Source of the DNA: Ophiocordyceps camponoti-saundersi (nom. inval.)
Lineage: Eukaryota; Ascomycota; Sordariomycetes; Hypocreales; Ophiocordycipitaceae
NCBI GenBank assembly: GCA_003339415.1
Contig: PDHQ01000210.1
Location: 1 to 61,506 of the forward strand
Length of the DNA: 61,506 nucleotides
Direction of reading: 5' to 3'
This document shows positions 40,305-52,724 of the stretch, piece after piece (within the stretch, counting starts at the first letter, position 1; every line of letters begins with the position of its first letter). Below the pieces are notes generated by a model. The model searched no databases and was not told the DNA's origin. It saw nothing but the letters and a program-made list of their open reading frames with translations. Position numbers and translations under genes: made by a program.

Positions 40305-40735
40305 TATAAGAAATGCTAAAGTATAACGGTAATCTATATAGGCGAGGGAGGAAATCTATATATAAGCTAGATAGGGAAAACAGGGTATATTATATAGAAT
40401 ATATTATAAGGAAGTAAGGTAATAGGAAGTAAGGTAAGTTTTATTAGTATTTTTATTATAATATTTTAGATAAGAGCTTTAATAAACTCTTAGTCGATAT
40501 TAGAATAGTTTTAGGAAAAGATTAAATTATATTCGATCTAATATCGAGTATAGAAAAAGGGGTATATATAAAAGATAAAAAAGGGAATATATATAAGGAT
40601 AATTTATATATAAGTAAAACTCGAAATCCTTTTAGTAAATAAGATATAAATAATTATTAAAAACTAAAAAAATATATTTTTAGTAATAGTAATCTTTATT
40701 AACTCCTATATATATATTATAAAAGCTAAATAATA
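40305..40735 (+). repeat. 5' LTR of copia K
   Basis: Starts TATAAGAAATGC and aligns end to end with 46210-46639. Nearly all differences are C/T or G/A; one transversion is visible near the 3' end (40730 versus 46634). Confidence 0.9.
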
Positions 40736-43700
40736 CTAATTAATAGTTAAAATTAAGTTAATTATAGGTTAGTAAGGAATAAAATAATTAACCTTAATAA
40801 TAGACTTTTGCGAAAATAACTATATAGAGGTAAGTTATAATCGATTCTAAAAAGTTAATATAAAGCTATATAAAACCTTCTCTAAAACTTTTAAAGAAAC
40901 TAACTTAAATATTTTATAATATTAACCTAAAGCTAGTTTAAACTATTACTTATAATAATAAGCACCCCTCCCGAAAATAAAATAGAACTCTTAGAATATT
41001 ATAACTAATTAACTTAGGAAGCTTTTAGATATATAAAGATCTTAAAATAATATTAGAATAAGTTTAACTTAAATTAATAAAATAATAAAGTTCTAGGAGA
41101 CTATAAAAACTATATAGGAAATAATTAAACTTATAATAGCGAGATTTATCTTACTTATCGAAAGCGATAAATACTTTTCTAGTCTCGCCTTATTTAATAT
41201 CTTTTAATAATATTTTAATAGCTAAAAAGTAAAGATATAAGAAATAAGATAAGTTTTTATATAAAACCTTATTAGGAGCCTCCTTATTAAATATAATACC
41301 TATATTAGAAAGTTTAAAGAACCCGCCTTAAAGGAACTTAAAAACCTTTTAAATTTAGATAAGCCTCTAACATAGCCGCTTTAAGTATTTAAGAAAACCT
41401 CCTTTAAACCTAGACTTATAATTCTTAAAAAGTTACTCTTAAAAACTAAAATAAAGGCAAACTAAAATATTACTAAACTTATATTATAATACTAATAGGT
41501 ATCCTAATAAGGACTAAGCTTAAATACCTAAAATTACTAAGATTTACCTAATACCTAGGCCTTATTATTAGAACCCCTTACTTAAGTTTAACTTACTTAA
41601 GAACTTACGATATACTAATTTAAAGATCCGGAAGCTATTACTTTAAAGGCCTAATCCCTCCTAGATACTTAAGTTAAGGATCTCTTCGTAAGTATAGCTA
41701 AGCTTAATATTAATAGCTAAGATAATTGTTTAAATATTAGGATAGATTTATACTAATATTAAAAGGGATTATTATTAAAAACCTCTCGCTTTTAAGATAA
41801 ACTAATACTTAATATTACTATATTTATTACCTTTCCCTTATTAAAATTTCCTAATATATATATTAGTATAGATATTATTACTAAGTTTATAAAAGTTTAG
41901 GATAAGAATACTTTATATATAAAAGAACTATATAACCTCTTAGATAATAAAATCTATATCTTAATAAATACTTATTATATTTTAAAAATTTATCTATTAT
42001 ATTTCTATATAATCTTTTTATATATTCTTTTAAGATAAGCTTAATATTATTATTTAAACTATATTAACTAATTTTTAATTTTCCGTAATATATACCTTTA
42101 AATATAAAAATATTTTAATATAAATATTAATTACTTTTATTATTATATAAATTAGATAATAATTATATACTTATTTATATATACTTTATTCCTTAATAAT
42201 AAGCTTTATAAAGTCTTATAAAAGCTATTTAATAAATTAAACTTTTATTAATATACTCTTAAACTTAATTATACTAATAACGCTTTATTATAAATATATT
42301 TTATTAATACTTATAAAGGCGTCCTTAAACTTAAAACTGCTTTTTTTTAACTTATTAAGGATATTAAATCTCTTATATTTAACCTTTATTTATTACTTAA
42401 AACGGCACTTACCTATTAGTTTAGCGCCTTATAATATATTTAATAGCTTATCTAAGCTTAGCCCCCGCTTATTATAACTTTGCTAAGTTCCTATTACCTT
42501 AATTATTAGTATTAGAATACTCTTAACTAAAGTTTAACTTAATATTAAGGCGATACTTACGGGAATTCTACCTATACTCTTATACCGAATATATCCTAAA
42601 ATTAAAAATATTTTATTTATAGGAAAATAAGATATTAGTTATCTAAATATATTAAAAAAGAATAATAGTTTATTTAACGCTTATTCCTCGCTTATTATAA
42701 ATTTATAAGTAATAATATTAACTTTAACGCTTATATTACTAACTTCGAGGGATTAAAAAAGGTATTAAAAGATAATAATAGTAATAGTAATAGCTAAATA
42801 ATTCTAACTTTAGAATTACTTAAGACGCTATATTACGCGTTTATATTTATATAGTTAATATAAATTATAAATATATTATAAGTCTTAGAAGTTAATAAAA
42901 TACTTTTTATATTACTTTATACTGCTAATATACTTTACTAATTAGTATATTTTTATTTTTTAACCGGAGATAATTTTTATAAGCTAGCACCTCTTACCGC
43001 GCCTACTACTTAGTTTACGTTAACTAATTAATACTTATAAATAACCTTCTAAGAAATTTTAATTAATACTAGTATAGTATTAATATCGATATTAGGCTAA
43101 TTTTAATTTAAAGTATTATAAGCCTTAATCCTATCCTTTTCTCTTAATAACTTAATTACTAGTTAAGTTAATATTAAGTTTAGAGAAAAATAAACTATTT
43201 CTTTTATTAGCTTTATAGCAGTTAAAACTTTAGTAAGAAAAATTACCTTTTATATCCTCCTTATATAAATATTATTCTTTTTTTACCTTATAGATATAAA
43301 CTAGCTTAGTATCTTCTTTCGTAATACTTTAAATTACCTTATATATAGAATAATTAAAATCCCTATTATATATAAATAGGGCTATTTTTAGTTTTTCCTT
43401 TCCTTATCTAAAGAAGCTATATTATACCTTATAAAATAAGAAATTTAGTAAATTTATAAGCGATTCGGATACCTAAATATCTCTTAACTATACTATCTTC
43501 TTACTTAAGCTAGTTATAATATAAATATTAAAGCTATTAAAGCTATATTTAAAATCTACTAGTAATATTAACTTATAAGCTTAGCGCTATAATATTTTAA
43601 GTTTTAATTAAAAGATAATAAGGACTTTAACTTCGAAATTATTATTTATATTTTATATATTAACTAGCGCGCTATACTTTATATTATCGATTAAGTAATA

Positions 43701-43790
43701 AATTTATAAGCTACTTATTTTTTACTATCCCTCTCCGCTAAAAATATATAAGATACCTTAAAACTTATATTAATTAATATATACCTTAAG
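40736..43790 (+). pseudogene. copia K gag and protease interval
   Basis: The part of the K polyprotein upstream of integrase. Extensive RIP leaves no start codon. Protein-like plus-strand stretches occur throughout but I did not find a diagnostic Gag knuckle or protease DSG motif. Assignment is by position in a copia element. Confidence 0.5.
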
Positions 43791-44100
43791 CCCTTAGATT
43801 TTATCTGATATAATACTAGTAAGAATTTTAACTTATAAGTATTTTATTCTAAGGCTGCTACCTTCAGGATTATATATACTTAAATCTTTATTAAAGCTTA
43901 TTAGTTAGTAAAAAAGGTCGAATAATATTACACTTTACTTTAATAAGTATATAAAGTAATTTTAAATAAACTTTAACTTAATATTAAGTAAGACTTAATT
44001 TTATAGATAGTAATTAAAGCTATTAATAATATTACTAAACTAAATAGACTTATCCCTACGCTCCTTGTTTTTAAAGCGTACTTATAAGTTTATTTAAACT
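43791..44100 (+). pseudogene. copia K integrase core
   Basis: Read through RIP stops, the plus strand gives LRFYLI, TSKNFN, FRIIYT and then KAYQLVKKVEQYY (about 43893-43935). This matches the fungal copia integrase segment ending in the E-A-H-x(3)-G-K-V-E-R-Y-H type motif. The Glu of KVE, the last residue of D,D35E, is intact, while the flanking His and Arg are lost to Tyr and stop. Confidence 0.75.
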
Positions 44101-44559
44101 TTATACTAACCCTTTTTACCTTTAAACGCGCTACCGCTATTTAGAAAGCTATATTCGAATTATAAAAGTTTTATACTTAAAGGATAGTTTATAACGCCTT
44201 ATCTATAAGGAATAGACTTAATATATCTAATATTTTAAAGCTACCTTTTAATAGTTAAGTTCGTATCTAAAAAAAGCTTAGTTAATAAACTAGCCCTTAT
44301 ATATTATTTTTAATTAATAGTTATAATATAACTATTAATCTCTCTTATAAGCTACGATTATTTCGGTTAACCTATATTCGATTATTTATATCCCCTCCGT
44401 ATAAAAGCCCCGAATTAAATTTAAGTTAAATTCGCCCGGAAACTAGCTTATACCTTATACCGCCTTATATTACTCTACGTTTATATATCGCGATATATAT
44501 TCCTTATAATTTATCTACTAATAATACCTTTATAATATAAAAAAAGGATAATATAACGC

Positions 44560-45200
44560 TTTTTATTAAGCTTCGGTTTAAAGGAAAGATTATTACCTCG
44601 GGGCACCCTTTTAAAGCCTCAGACGCCTAGGAGATTAATAATCTTATTAGCTATAATATCTTTTCCTTTAAAAAGTATAACCTTAAGAAATATTATAAGG
44701 TGCGTATCTTCTAAGCCCGGATAATATAAGAAATTAAAAAAACTAAAATAAACTACCTTTATAAGAAATCCCGCCTTATTATCGTAAATTATAGCGATAA
44801 AGGTAAAGATATTATACTTACTTAGTCCCTTATAATTTAATATATTAGCTAGCGCCTAGTCCTAGCTCTTATATTTACTAGTCTCTAAGCGGGTTTTAAA
44901 CTTACTTTACGCGATATTATATAAGCGTATTTTTAATTATAATCTAACCTTAAATATATTATTATCGTAACTTTACCGCTAAAGATAAAAGATTAATACC
45001 TTAATAATACTATTATTTAGGTTATTAAGCCCTTATATAAGATTATAGAAGCTAGCGTTTATTAATATTATACTTACTAAGATTATTATTTCTAATAGCT
45101 ATAAATATATATATTAACTTTTAATACCTACCTCCTTATTAAATATAGGGATTAATCTTAGTTTAAGCTTATTAGCTTATAAACTAATAATACCTTAATA
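44560..45200 (+). pseudogene. copia K reverse transcriptase (RVT_2 type)
   Basis: The plus-strand frame at 44763-45080 reads KSRLIIVNYSDKGKDIILTQ, then SQRLVLALI, LTLRDIIQAYFQ and IKPLYKIIEASVYQYYTYQD after replacing TAA/TAG by Gln. These correspond to the copia RT landmarks: the KSRLV-x-GY-x-D-KG start, the LRD-x-T-QAY motif with the first catalytic Asp, and the KPLYGIPEAG-x-HW segment. The order after integrase confirms copia. Confidence 0.85.
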
Positions 45201-46209
45201 CTCGGTACTAAGGCTTTTAGATAATTAGAAAAAGAGTATATATTAAATACTTAATTCCGCACTAAGCTAAAGACCGTACTTATAGCTAGCGATACCGCGG
45301 ACTTTAATAGTTCTTAAATTAATATTAGCTTAATTTTAATCTATTTTTAGTAAAAAGGCTAAGTTATTAAGATTTAACTTATTAACTTTTTAGCCCTTAA
45401 CTTTACTTAGTAATATCTTAAGTAGTAAGCGAGGGGTATATATATTATTTCTATCTACTAATTAGAAGCCGCCTATAATCTATTTATTACCGCGTAATAT
45501 TAGTTACTAAAAAAGAAAAACTATAAAAAGCTTAATAAGTAACTTTAATAATAATAAGAATATTAAAATTATAAGCTATATTATTTCCTTATACTACTAA
45601 ATAGTATAAAATTATATATTTTTACTAATAGTTTATTTACTAATAATGCCGATCTTTCCTTATAAATTAAGTATATTATTATACTTAATTAAGAAATAAG
45701 AGGAAAAGATAAGTTTACCCTCTCCGGGAATATTATTTATTAAAGCTTAATAAAATATAAGAGGGTAACTTAATTTATACTTACCTTAGAAATATATAAT
45801 ATATTAGCTAATTTCGATATTAATATATTTATTAGATAAATATTAATAAAAATTTAATACAAACTTAAATTAAGTATAATTTAAACTATTATATATATAT
45901 AAATTTATACTTCTTATATAAATATCTTATAAAACTTAAGATTATAAAGGAAAAGAGGTTAATAATCGATATTATATTAATAAGAGAATTATATAAAAAC
46001 CGCGAAGTTAAGAAAATCCGATAAATTAACGGATAAGATAACTTAATAGACGCGGTAATTAAAAAGAATCCTAATAAAGCGCTAAAACGCCTAGTTAATA
46101 TAAATACCCTTAATATTAAAGTTTAAGGTTTCGTAATAAGTAAGGAAAAATAGCTTAATATAATATAAACTAAAGGAATAACTTTTCTTAAAAAAGAAAA
46201 AGTTACTAG

Positions 46210-46639
46210 TATAGGAAATATTAAAATATAACGGTAATCTATATAAGTAAGGGAGGAAATTTATATATAAGCTAGATAGGGAAAAAGGGGTATATTATAT
46301 AGGATATATTATAAGGAAGTAAGGTAATAGGAAGTAAGGTAAGTTTTATTAGTATTTTTATTATAGTATTTTAGATAAGAGCTTTAATAAACTCCTAGTT
46401 AATATTAGAATAGTTTTAGGAAGAGATTAAGTTATACTCGATCTAATATTAAGTATAGAAAAAGGGGCATAAATAAAGGATAAAAAAGGAATATACGTAA
46501 GGATAATTTATATATAAGTAAGACTTAAAATCCTCTTAATAGATAAGATATAGATAGTTATTAAAAACTAAAAAAATATACTTTTAATAATAGTAGTCTT
46601 TATTAACTCCCGTATGCGCACTACGAAGGCTAACTAATA
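46210..46639 (+). repeat. 3' LTR of copia K
   Basis: 430 bp. Its end retains CGTATGCGCACTACGAAGG where the 5' LTR reads an almost pure AT string, one of the clearest places to see C-to-T and G-to-A mutation between two once-identical sequences. Confidence 0.9.
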
Positions 46640-46644
46640 TATAT

Positions 46645-47918
46645 AAAATATAATAGTAGGGTTTTTCTCCTTTTTATATAAGGTAGTTATTTTCTCTATT
46701 ATTATATAAAATAGCTACGTAATATTTATATTAAGGGGGGTCTTAATAATACTTAGTAATATAGCTAAATTAAAAATATTTATAATATTACTTAAGGCGT
46801 ACGGAGTCCTTATAAAGTTTATAATAAATTATTTTTATATTTATAATTACTTTATTTAAGTAAAGCTTATTTATATCCTTTACGCTACTTAAGCTTATAA
46901 TAAGATAAGTTTATAAAGCGTCTTTATTAATAGTATATTAAAGTTAAAGTATTTTTACCTAAACTACGTTAACTTTATTTACCTTCCTAATAATATTAAA
47001 TAACGTATTATAGTTATAGTTAGCTATTAAGGCCCGAATACTTTTAGCAATAATAATATAAGTTTAGTATATACGCTTAGCCTCCGCTTTAAAAGCTTAA
47101 GCTACTTACTTATCTTTTAAAGCGAGATCTTTATACTTTAAGTTAAATATAATAATAAAATTACTATTAGAAAGTTATTAAGCTATTATTATTATAAGGT
47201 AGCTTATAACTTTATTAACTTTTTAAATAATTTTTTAGGGAATAGGCGCTAGAACTCTGTTAACTATTAGGATATTTTTTACTAAGATAAGGGCCTTTCT
47301 CTCTATTCTCGCTAAAACTAAGCGTATAAGGGGCGCCGCGGGGGGGGGCAGAGTTCGGGGCGGAGCTTATAATTACGCTAGCTTAAGTTAAAGCTTTAAA
47401 AGTAAAGTCTAACTTCTTACTTATTATTTTATAAAAGGCGGCTTCGATTAATTTTTAAATAGCGCGGAAAATAATAATAAATAAGCTAAATAAGTCTTTA
47501 GAGGCTTATTAGCGCTATTAAAGCTTAGTAAACGCTATATTAAGGATACCTTATATAAGGCGAAAATCTTATATAGAGATTATTTTAATAAGTTTTTTAT
47601 ATATAGATTTTAAGATAGGATTTATTAAAGTTTAAAAAGTATTAATAAATAAGTTATTAGAGTTAATAGCGGTATTATAATAACCTTTACTTATATATAA
47701 ATATTATTAAGATTATTTAAGCTTTTAAGTTCCGCTATTAAGTATTATTAGCACTAATAGCGGATTAGGAAGTAAATTACTTTATAACTTTATATTTAAA
47801 GCTATTCTTTTAGTAAAGTTAAACTTTAAAAAGTAGAAAGTATTAAATTTTTATAATATTATAGCGTTAAGTATAAATAGGGACCCTAATCGTTTAAAGT
47901 TATAAAAAGTTATTTATA
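46645..47918 (-). pseudogene. L2 ORF1 (Gag) and 5' end
   Basis: Collinear with L1 20350-21619. The zinc knuckle region is at about 46.68-46.80 kb and the SGD-type core at about 47.1-47.2 kb by comparison with L1. The LINE 5' end is at 47918, immediately before the 15-bp TSD (47919-47933). It is more RIP-damaged than L1. Confidence 0.78.
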
Positions 47919-47933
47919 AGCTAGGCTATATTA

Positions 47934-48240
47934 AGTAAATAATAATATTAGTATTATAAATAAAAATTTTAAGCTAAGGAGAAAAAAAGAAAAAAGAGAG
48001 AAAGAAACTCTTATAAGTAAAATCTTAGTAAAATATATAAGGGTATATATTAGTAAAAATAAGAGAAAGTATAGTAAAGTTTTAAAAAGAAAATAATTAT
48101 ATTTTCTAATAATTTCCCTTAAGGTCTTTTTAAGTAATTTTATAATAAGGCTTTTAAAGGTTATATAACTATAATTAGAAATCTTTAGAAATTATTATAA
48201 GATGTTTAAGGGAAATCCTTATAAGTACTAGCGCGTAATA
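47934..48240 (-). repeat. 5' LTR of E-B, remaining 307 bp
   Basis: Continuation of the LTR begun at 9965-9985; together 328 bp against 326 bp for the 3' LTR at 2414-2739. It ends GCGCGTAATA at 48240, directly followed by the E-B TSD TTTAA (48241-48245). Confidence 0.88.
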
Positions 48241-48909
48241 TTTAAAATCTTTTTATTAGCTTATTTTTTATAGCTAAAAAAAGATTATTACTTAACTATA
48301 TAGCTTAGAAACTAGTTTAGCTAAATAACTTACTCGCCCTTATTAAATACTTACTTTTAATCTTATTATTAGAGAAGCTTTTTTTTATTAGAAATTTAAA
48401 TTTAGCTATTTAAATAAACGCTAATATTAAAACCGCTTTTTTTATTAAGATAAGCGTAAATATTAGATTTTTTAATATTTATAAAAAAAACTTTATATAG
48501 CTTATAAAGGGAAAAAAGCTAGCTTAAACTTTATCTTATAATAATTAAGAAATTAATAATATAAATAAAAATATTTTAAAAAAGTAATTTATTTACTAAA
48601 TATAATAAAACCTTTATTATATATAATAAAAAAAATAACCTTACTAATACTTATAAACTTTTATAAAACTAAAAATAATAGTAATTTAATTATAATTACA
48701 AAGCTAAGCTTAGCTAGCTATATATATATAAAATAAGAAATCTTATTTTTTTAAAAAAAAACTTAAATATATTACTTATATATATAATATAATTTCTTTA
48801 GCTTTTATATATTTTAAAAAGTCTTTTAATAAAAAGAAAGCTTATATTTTTACTAGCCCTTAACTTAGCTATAATATTACCTTAAAACTTAAAAAGCTTT
48901 TAAGTTTAA
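48241..48909 (+). pseudogene. gypsy E-C gag/protease segment
   Basis: Resumption of the outer gypsy copy after the E-B insertion. It matches the reverse complement of about 7650-8310 in E-B. It is cut by T5; TTTAAGTTTAA at 48899-48909 is repeated as TTTAAATTTAA at 50770-50780. Confidence 0.7.
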
Positions 48910-50769
48910 TAATAATAATATTAATATACTAATATACCTTATATAGCTTAGAACTATCTTATATATATTTTAAAAGAGGGAAAAACTAGAAAACTTAAAG
49001 TAAAACCCTCCCCTTAAGCGTTACCTTAGCTTTAAGTTAAATACCGCTTATACTTAGTATTTTATATATTTAATAAATTAGGTAATAATTAGTAATTAAA
49101 AAGCTAATATTTCCTTTAAAATAATTTCTACGGTAATAAAAGTATATATAAACTAAACTTAATATAAAATTTATATAATTTACTTATTCTTTTAGCTATT
49201 ATTATTATTATAAACTAAATTCTTATAATTAATTAAAATAGCCTTAATAATCTAAATAATTAAGGCCTTATTAATATAGCTAAGGAATATATAAAAGTTT
49301 TATTATTTTATAATAAACCTTATAAAAGCTAATCTTAAAAAAAAGCTAAATTATTATAATAAAGCTATTAATAAGTTTAGAAAAAGGGTTAAGGGAGGTA
49401 TTATTATATTCGCTTTTTAGCGTTTCTGCCCCTATTATTATTAAATTTTAGTTAATATTAAAAGAGGAGAAGGGGCGGTCTATATAGAGTTTTAGTTTAT
49501 AAACCTCTAAGGTTAAGAAATATATATATTTTTCGCCTAATCTTATACCGCTCTTATCTTAAAATAAAGTTAATTTTACTTAAGGTAAAACCTTTAATAA
49601 AAAAGGTAATAATATAGTTTTTTTTAAAAGCTATAAAATAAATAAACTCGCCTTTTATATATAAAATAATAGAGTATTTATTATATTATAGCTTTATTAT
49701 ATAATATTTAATAATATATTTAAGTTAATAATATTTAAAATATTACTAAGGTTAAATTTTTAATATATCTAGTTTAATATTAAAAATCTTTATTTATATT
49801 ATTATATTTTTATCCTAAATTTAATTTATATTTAATATATTATTAATAATAATTATTAAGGAATTTTACTAAGTTTTTAAATAATATCTTTTATATATAA
49901 TTATATTATTAAAACCTTATTTAAAAACTTAATTTTTTTCTAAAAAGCCTTTTTATTACTTTATTATAAAGCTTATATTAATACTTTTTTTATAATAAAA
50001 ATATAACTTTTACTAATTAAATATAATTTTTTTAAAAGTAATATAAAGCTATTTAAAATTAAATTAAAGCTTATAAATAATATTTTAAAATATTATTATA
50101 ATATTACTATTAAGTAATTTTCTTATTATAAAAGCTTAACTTTATTTATAAAGTTTATAATTAATATTTATTATAATTACTTTAAAGCTTAATATTTAAA
50201 GTAAAATAGTAATAAAATTAAAATAAATTATAAGCTATTATTTTTATTATTTAAAAATTAACTTTTTAATAATCTTCTCTAGCGCTCTAGCTATAATTAT
50301 AGCTTATATTAGAGAAATTCCGCTCCTCTTAAAGCTATAAAAAAAAGAGAAAACTATAGCTATAATAGCTAAAAAAATATTACTAACTAATAAAATTAAA
50401 ATAAAGGGGGCGCCTCCCCGGACCCTTTTAAACTCCGCTATTTATTCGATAATTATTTATATAAAATTAAAAGTATTTTTTAAAATAATCTTATTAATAT
50501 TTACCTTAGCTTTTAATAAAGTAATAAGTATAATAAACCCTTAAGTCTAAGATTATTATAATTTAGAGTAAAGCTATATTTTAAGTGAAAAGTTTTTATA
50601 ATTAAAATTAACTTATATAATATTACCCTCCCCCCCGGAGTTACTTTAAGCGTAGCTTACTATTATTATAAGGTAATAAAGGGAGCGGAGTCTGCTTATA
50701 ATATAAGAATAAAAAGTTTATATCCGCGTTACTATAAGCGCGGAGTTTATAAAATATATAAAAGTTACC
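48910..50769 (-). mobile_element. T5, ORF1-only LINE-like element
   Basis: A minus-orientation T copy of 1,860 bp with an AATAATAATA tail at its left end and an 11-bp TSD (TTTAARTTTAA; 48899-48909 and 50770-50780). The minus strand holds the ORF1 remnant at about 49.4-50.6 kb. It splits gypsy E-C. Confidence 0.85.
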
Positions 50770-51243
50770 TTTAAATTTAATTAGACTTTTTTTTTATAAA
50801 ATATTTATAAAATATATACTTTTAAAAAAAGAAATTATTAATTATTTACTTAAGATTAAGTTTATTAAGCTAAATATTAATATTTATACTATTTTTAATT
50901 TTTTTTACGCTAAAGTTATATTTAATAGCTTAGCGTTTTTATATTAATTATTAATAAATAAATAATTACTTAAAAAATTAAATTTAACCTACTCCCTTTT
51001 TAAAAAGTATAATATTTAGCTATTTAGAGGCAAAATAGTTTTTAAAAATTAATATTATTTAAGGGTTTTATTATCTTTATTATAATTTTAATTTTAAATA
51101 CTTTATAGCTTTTTATATAAAGTTTAATATATTTTACTAGCTTATTTTTTTATTTAGCTTTAAGGTAAAGCTTACTAAATTTTAAAACTTTATTAATACT
51201 TAATTTTATAATCTTCTTAACTATTATATAAGTATATATATTA
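50770..51243 (+). pseudogene. gypsy E-C reverse transcriptase, N-terminal part
   Basis: Collinear with the reverse complement of about 7190-7650 in E-B. It carries the same early RT blocks on the plus strand. It stops at ATATATATTA (51243), inside the YxDD active-site box, where LINE N begins. The rest of this gypsy pol is not in the window. Confidence 0.8.
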
Positions 51244-51419
51244 TGCCTTTTTAAGAATAAGATTTTATAAGGATTTTAATTAACAGCTTTTTAAAAATTA
51301 TATCGCGCTTAAAATAAGTATATACTTATAAATAATAGTAAGTTATTTACGGATTTATAATTAGCTTAGAAATTCGGCTTAAAGCTATAACGCCCCTGCC
51401 CCCTAACTAAGGTAGCGGT

Positions 51420-52630
51420 AAGCGTAGCGGAAAGAGACGCGGTAAAAGGAATCTAAATAACTCTTAAGTATAACTAGGCGCGGGGCTAGTAAAGCTTACT
51501 TATAATCCGGTTAATATTAAATAAATTATAAGAAACTTATAGAAACTTTTTCGGGTTTTTTTAGATATCTAAATAAAATAGCTTTATATAACCTTATTAA
51601 GCCTTACTTTAGCGGATTTATTTTAACCGATTTAAGCTATAATAAAATAATATATAAACTAATTTAAATAAAAACTAAAGCGTATAAATTTAACTAAGAC
51701 TAAGACCTCTTATATAAAAGATATTAAATATATTATTATTAATACTTTATATAAAAAGCTTCTTTATTTTTTAATAAGAAATTAGTAATCGAATTTAAAA
51801 ATATAAGCTTAAGTTATATTAGTTTTATAACCTTATTTAAAGTTAAAAAAGTAAATCTTACCTAAATATTAAAGGAAATTTATAATATATATTAATAGTA
51901 TTTTAGAAAATATTACTAATAAAACTTTTAAAAATATAATATTAGCTATTAATTATACCTTAAAAGTAATATTTTACTTAATAGTCTACTAATTTAATAA
52001 TAAAAATAAAGCTTTTATATTTAACTTTAATATTATAAAATTTATATAAAACTCTTTCTAAGTTAAGACTATTTTTAAGCTAAATATTATTATTATTAAT
52101 TAGCTATATAATATTATTATTAAAAGGCTCCCCCTTTTCTTAGCTATAAGGGACTAAAATAATCTTATTATTAAAATTATATAAGTTAATAAAGTTACTA
52201 TTACTAAGTTATAAGCTTTAAAAGTAATATTTAAAGCTATATAAATAATAATAATAATTAAATTAACTTTACTTATTAATATAAATAGACTTTATAGTTA
52301 TAAACTAATAATAAAAATATAGATTTTTAAGAGTAAACTTTTCTTAAACTTTATTTATCCTCGCTAATATTATAATTACTATTACTTTAATTATATTATT
52401 AAGTCTTATAAATATATTAAGCTTTATAATAAATATAATATTATTATATATAAAATTAAAACTAAATATAAAGTAAGATAAGATAAATACTTTTATATAT
52501 ATATTTTTTATAAAAGCGATTACTTAGCTTAGTTTTAGCTATACCTTATAGCTATTTAAAAATAAAATAAGGCCCGCGCTTATTATAAATAATAATTTAT
52601 ATAATTTACTAAACTTAATATATAGTTTCT
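51420..52630 (+). pseudogene. LINE N ORF1 (Gag) with CCHC knuckle
   Basis: The plus-strand frame through RIP stops ends with a knuckle at 52365-52409 in which the four C-x2-C-x4-H-x4-C positions all read Tyr. Further Tyr pairs follow, and then a KSDYLAQFQL...QNKARAYY segment (about 52510-52590), the counterpart of the H-x-AW-x5-C-P...RA-x-x-Y tail of Tad-like Gag. The GC-richer start (51400-51500) reads Gly/Arg-rich. The start is undefined because no ATG survives. Confidence 0.75.
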
Positions 52631-52724
52631 AATATTATTTAATATATAATTTTCTTAAAAGCTAGCTTTAAAGTTTTTATATTAGTTTATTATAAGTAAA
52701 AATACTACTAACTTATAAGTAGCT

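Larger units (their letters stand above)
40305..46639 (+). mobile_element. Complete Ty1/copia element K
   Basis: A 6.3-kb LTR retrotransposon with LTRs 40305-40735 (431 bp) and 46210-46639 (430 bp) and a perfect TSD TATAT (40300-40304 and 46640-46644). The intact target is seen in L1 near 20340. A polypurine-like AAAAAAGAAAAAG lies just before the 3' LTR (about 46189-46201). Integrase (about 43.8-43.96 kb) lies upstream of RT (44.76-45.08 kb), the order that defines Ty1/copia. It is inserted between ORF1 and ORF2 of L2. Confidence 0.92.
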
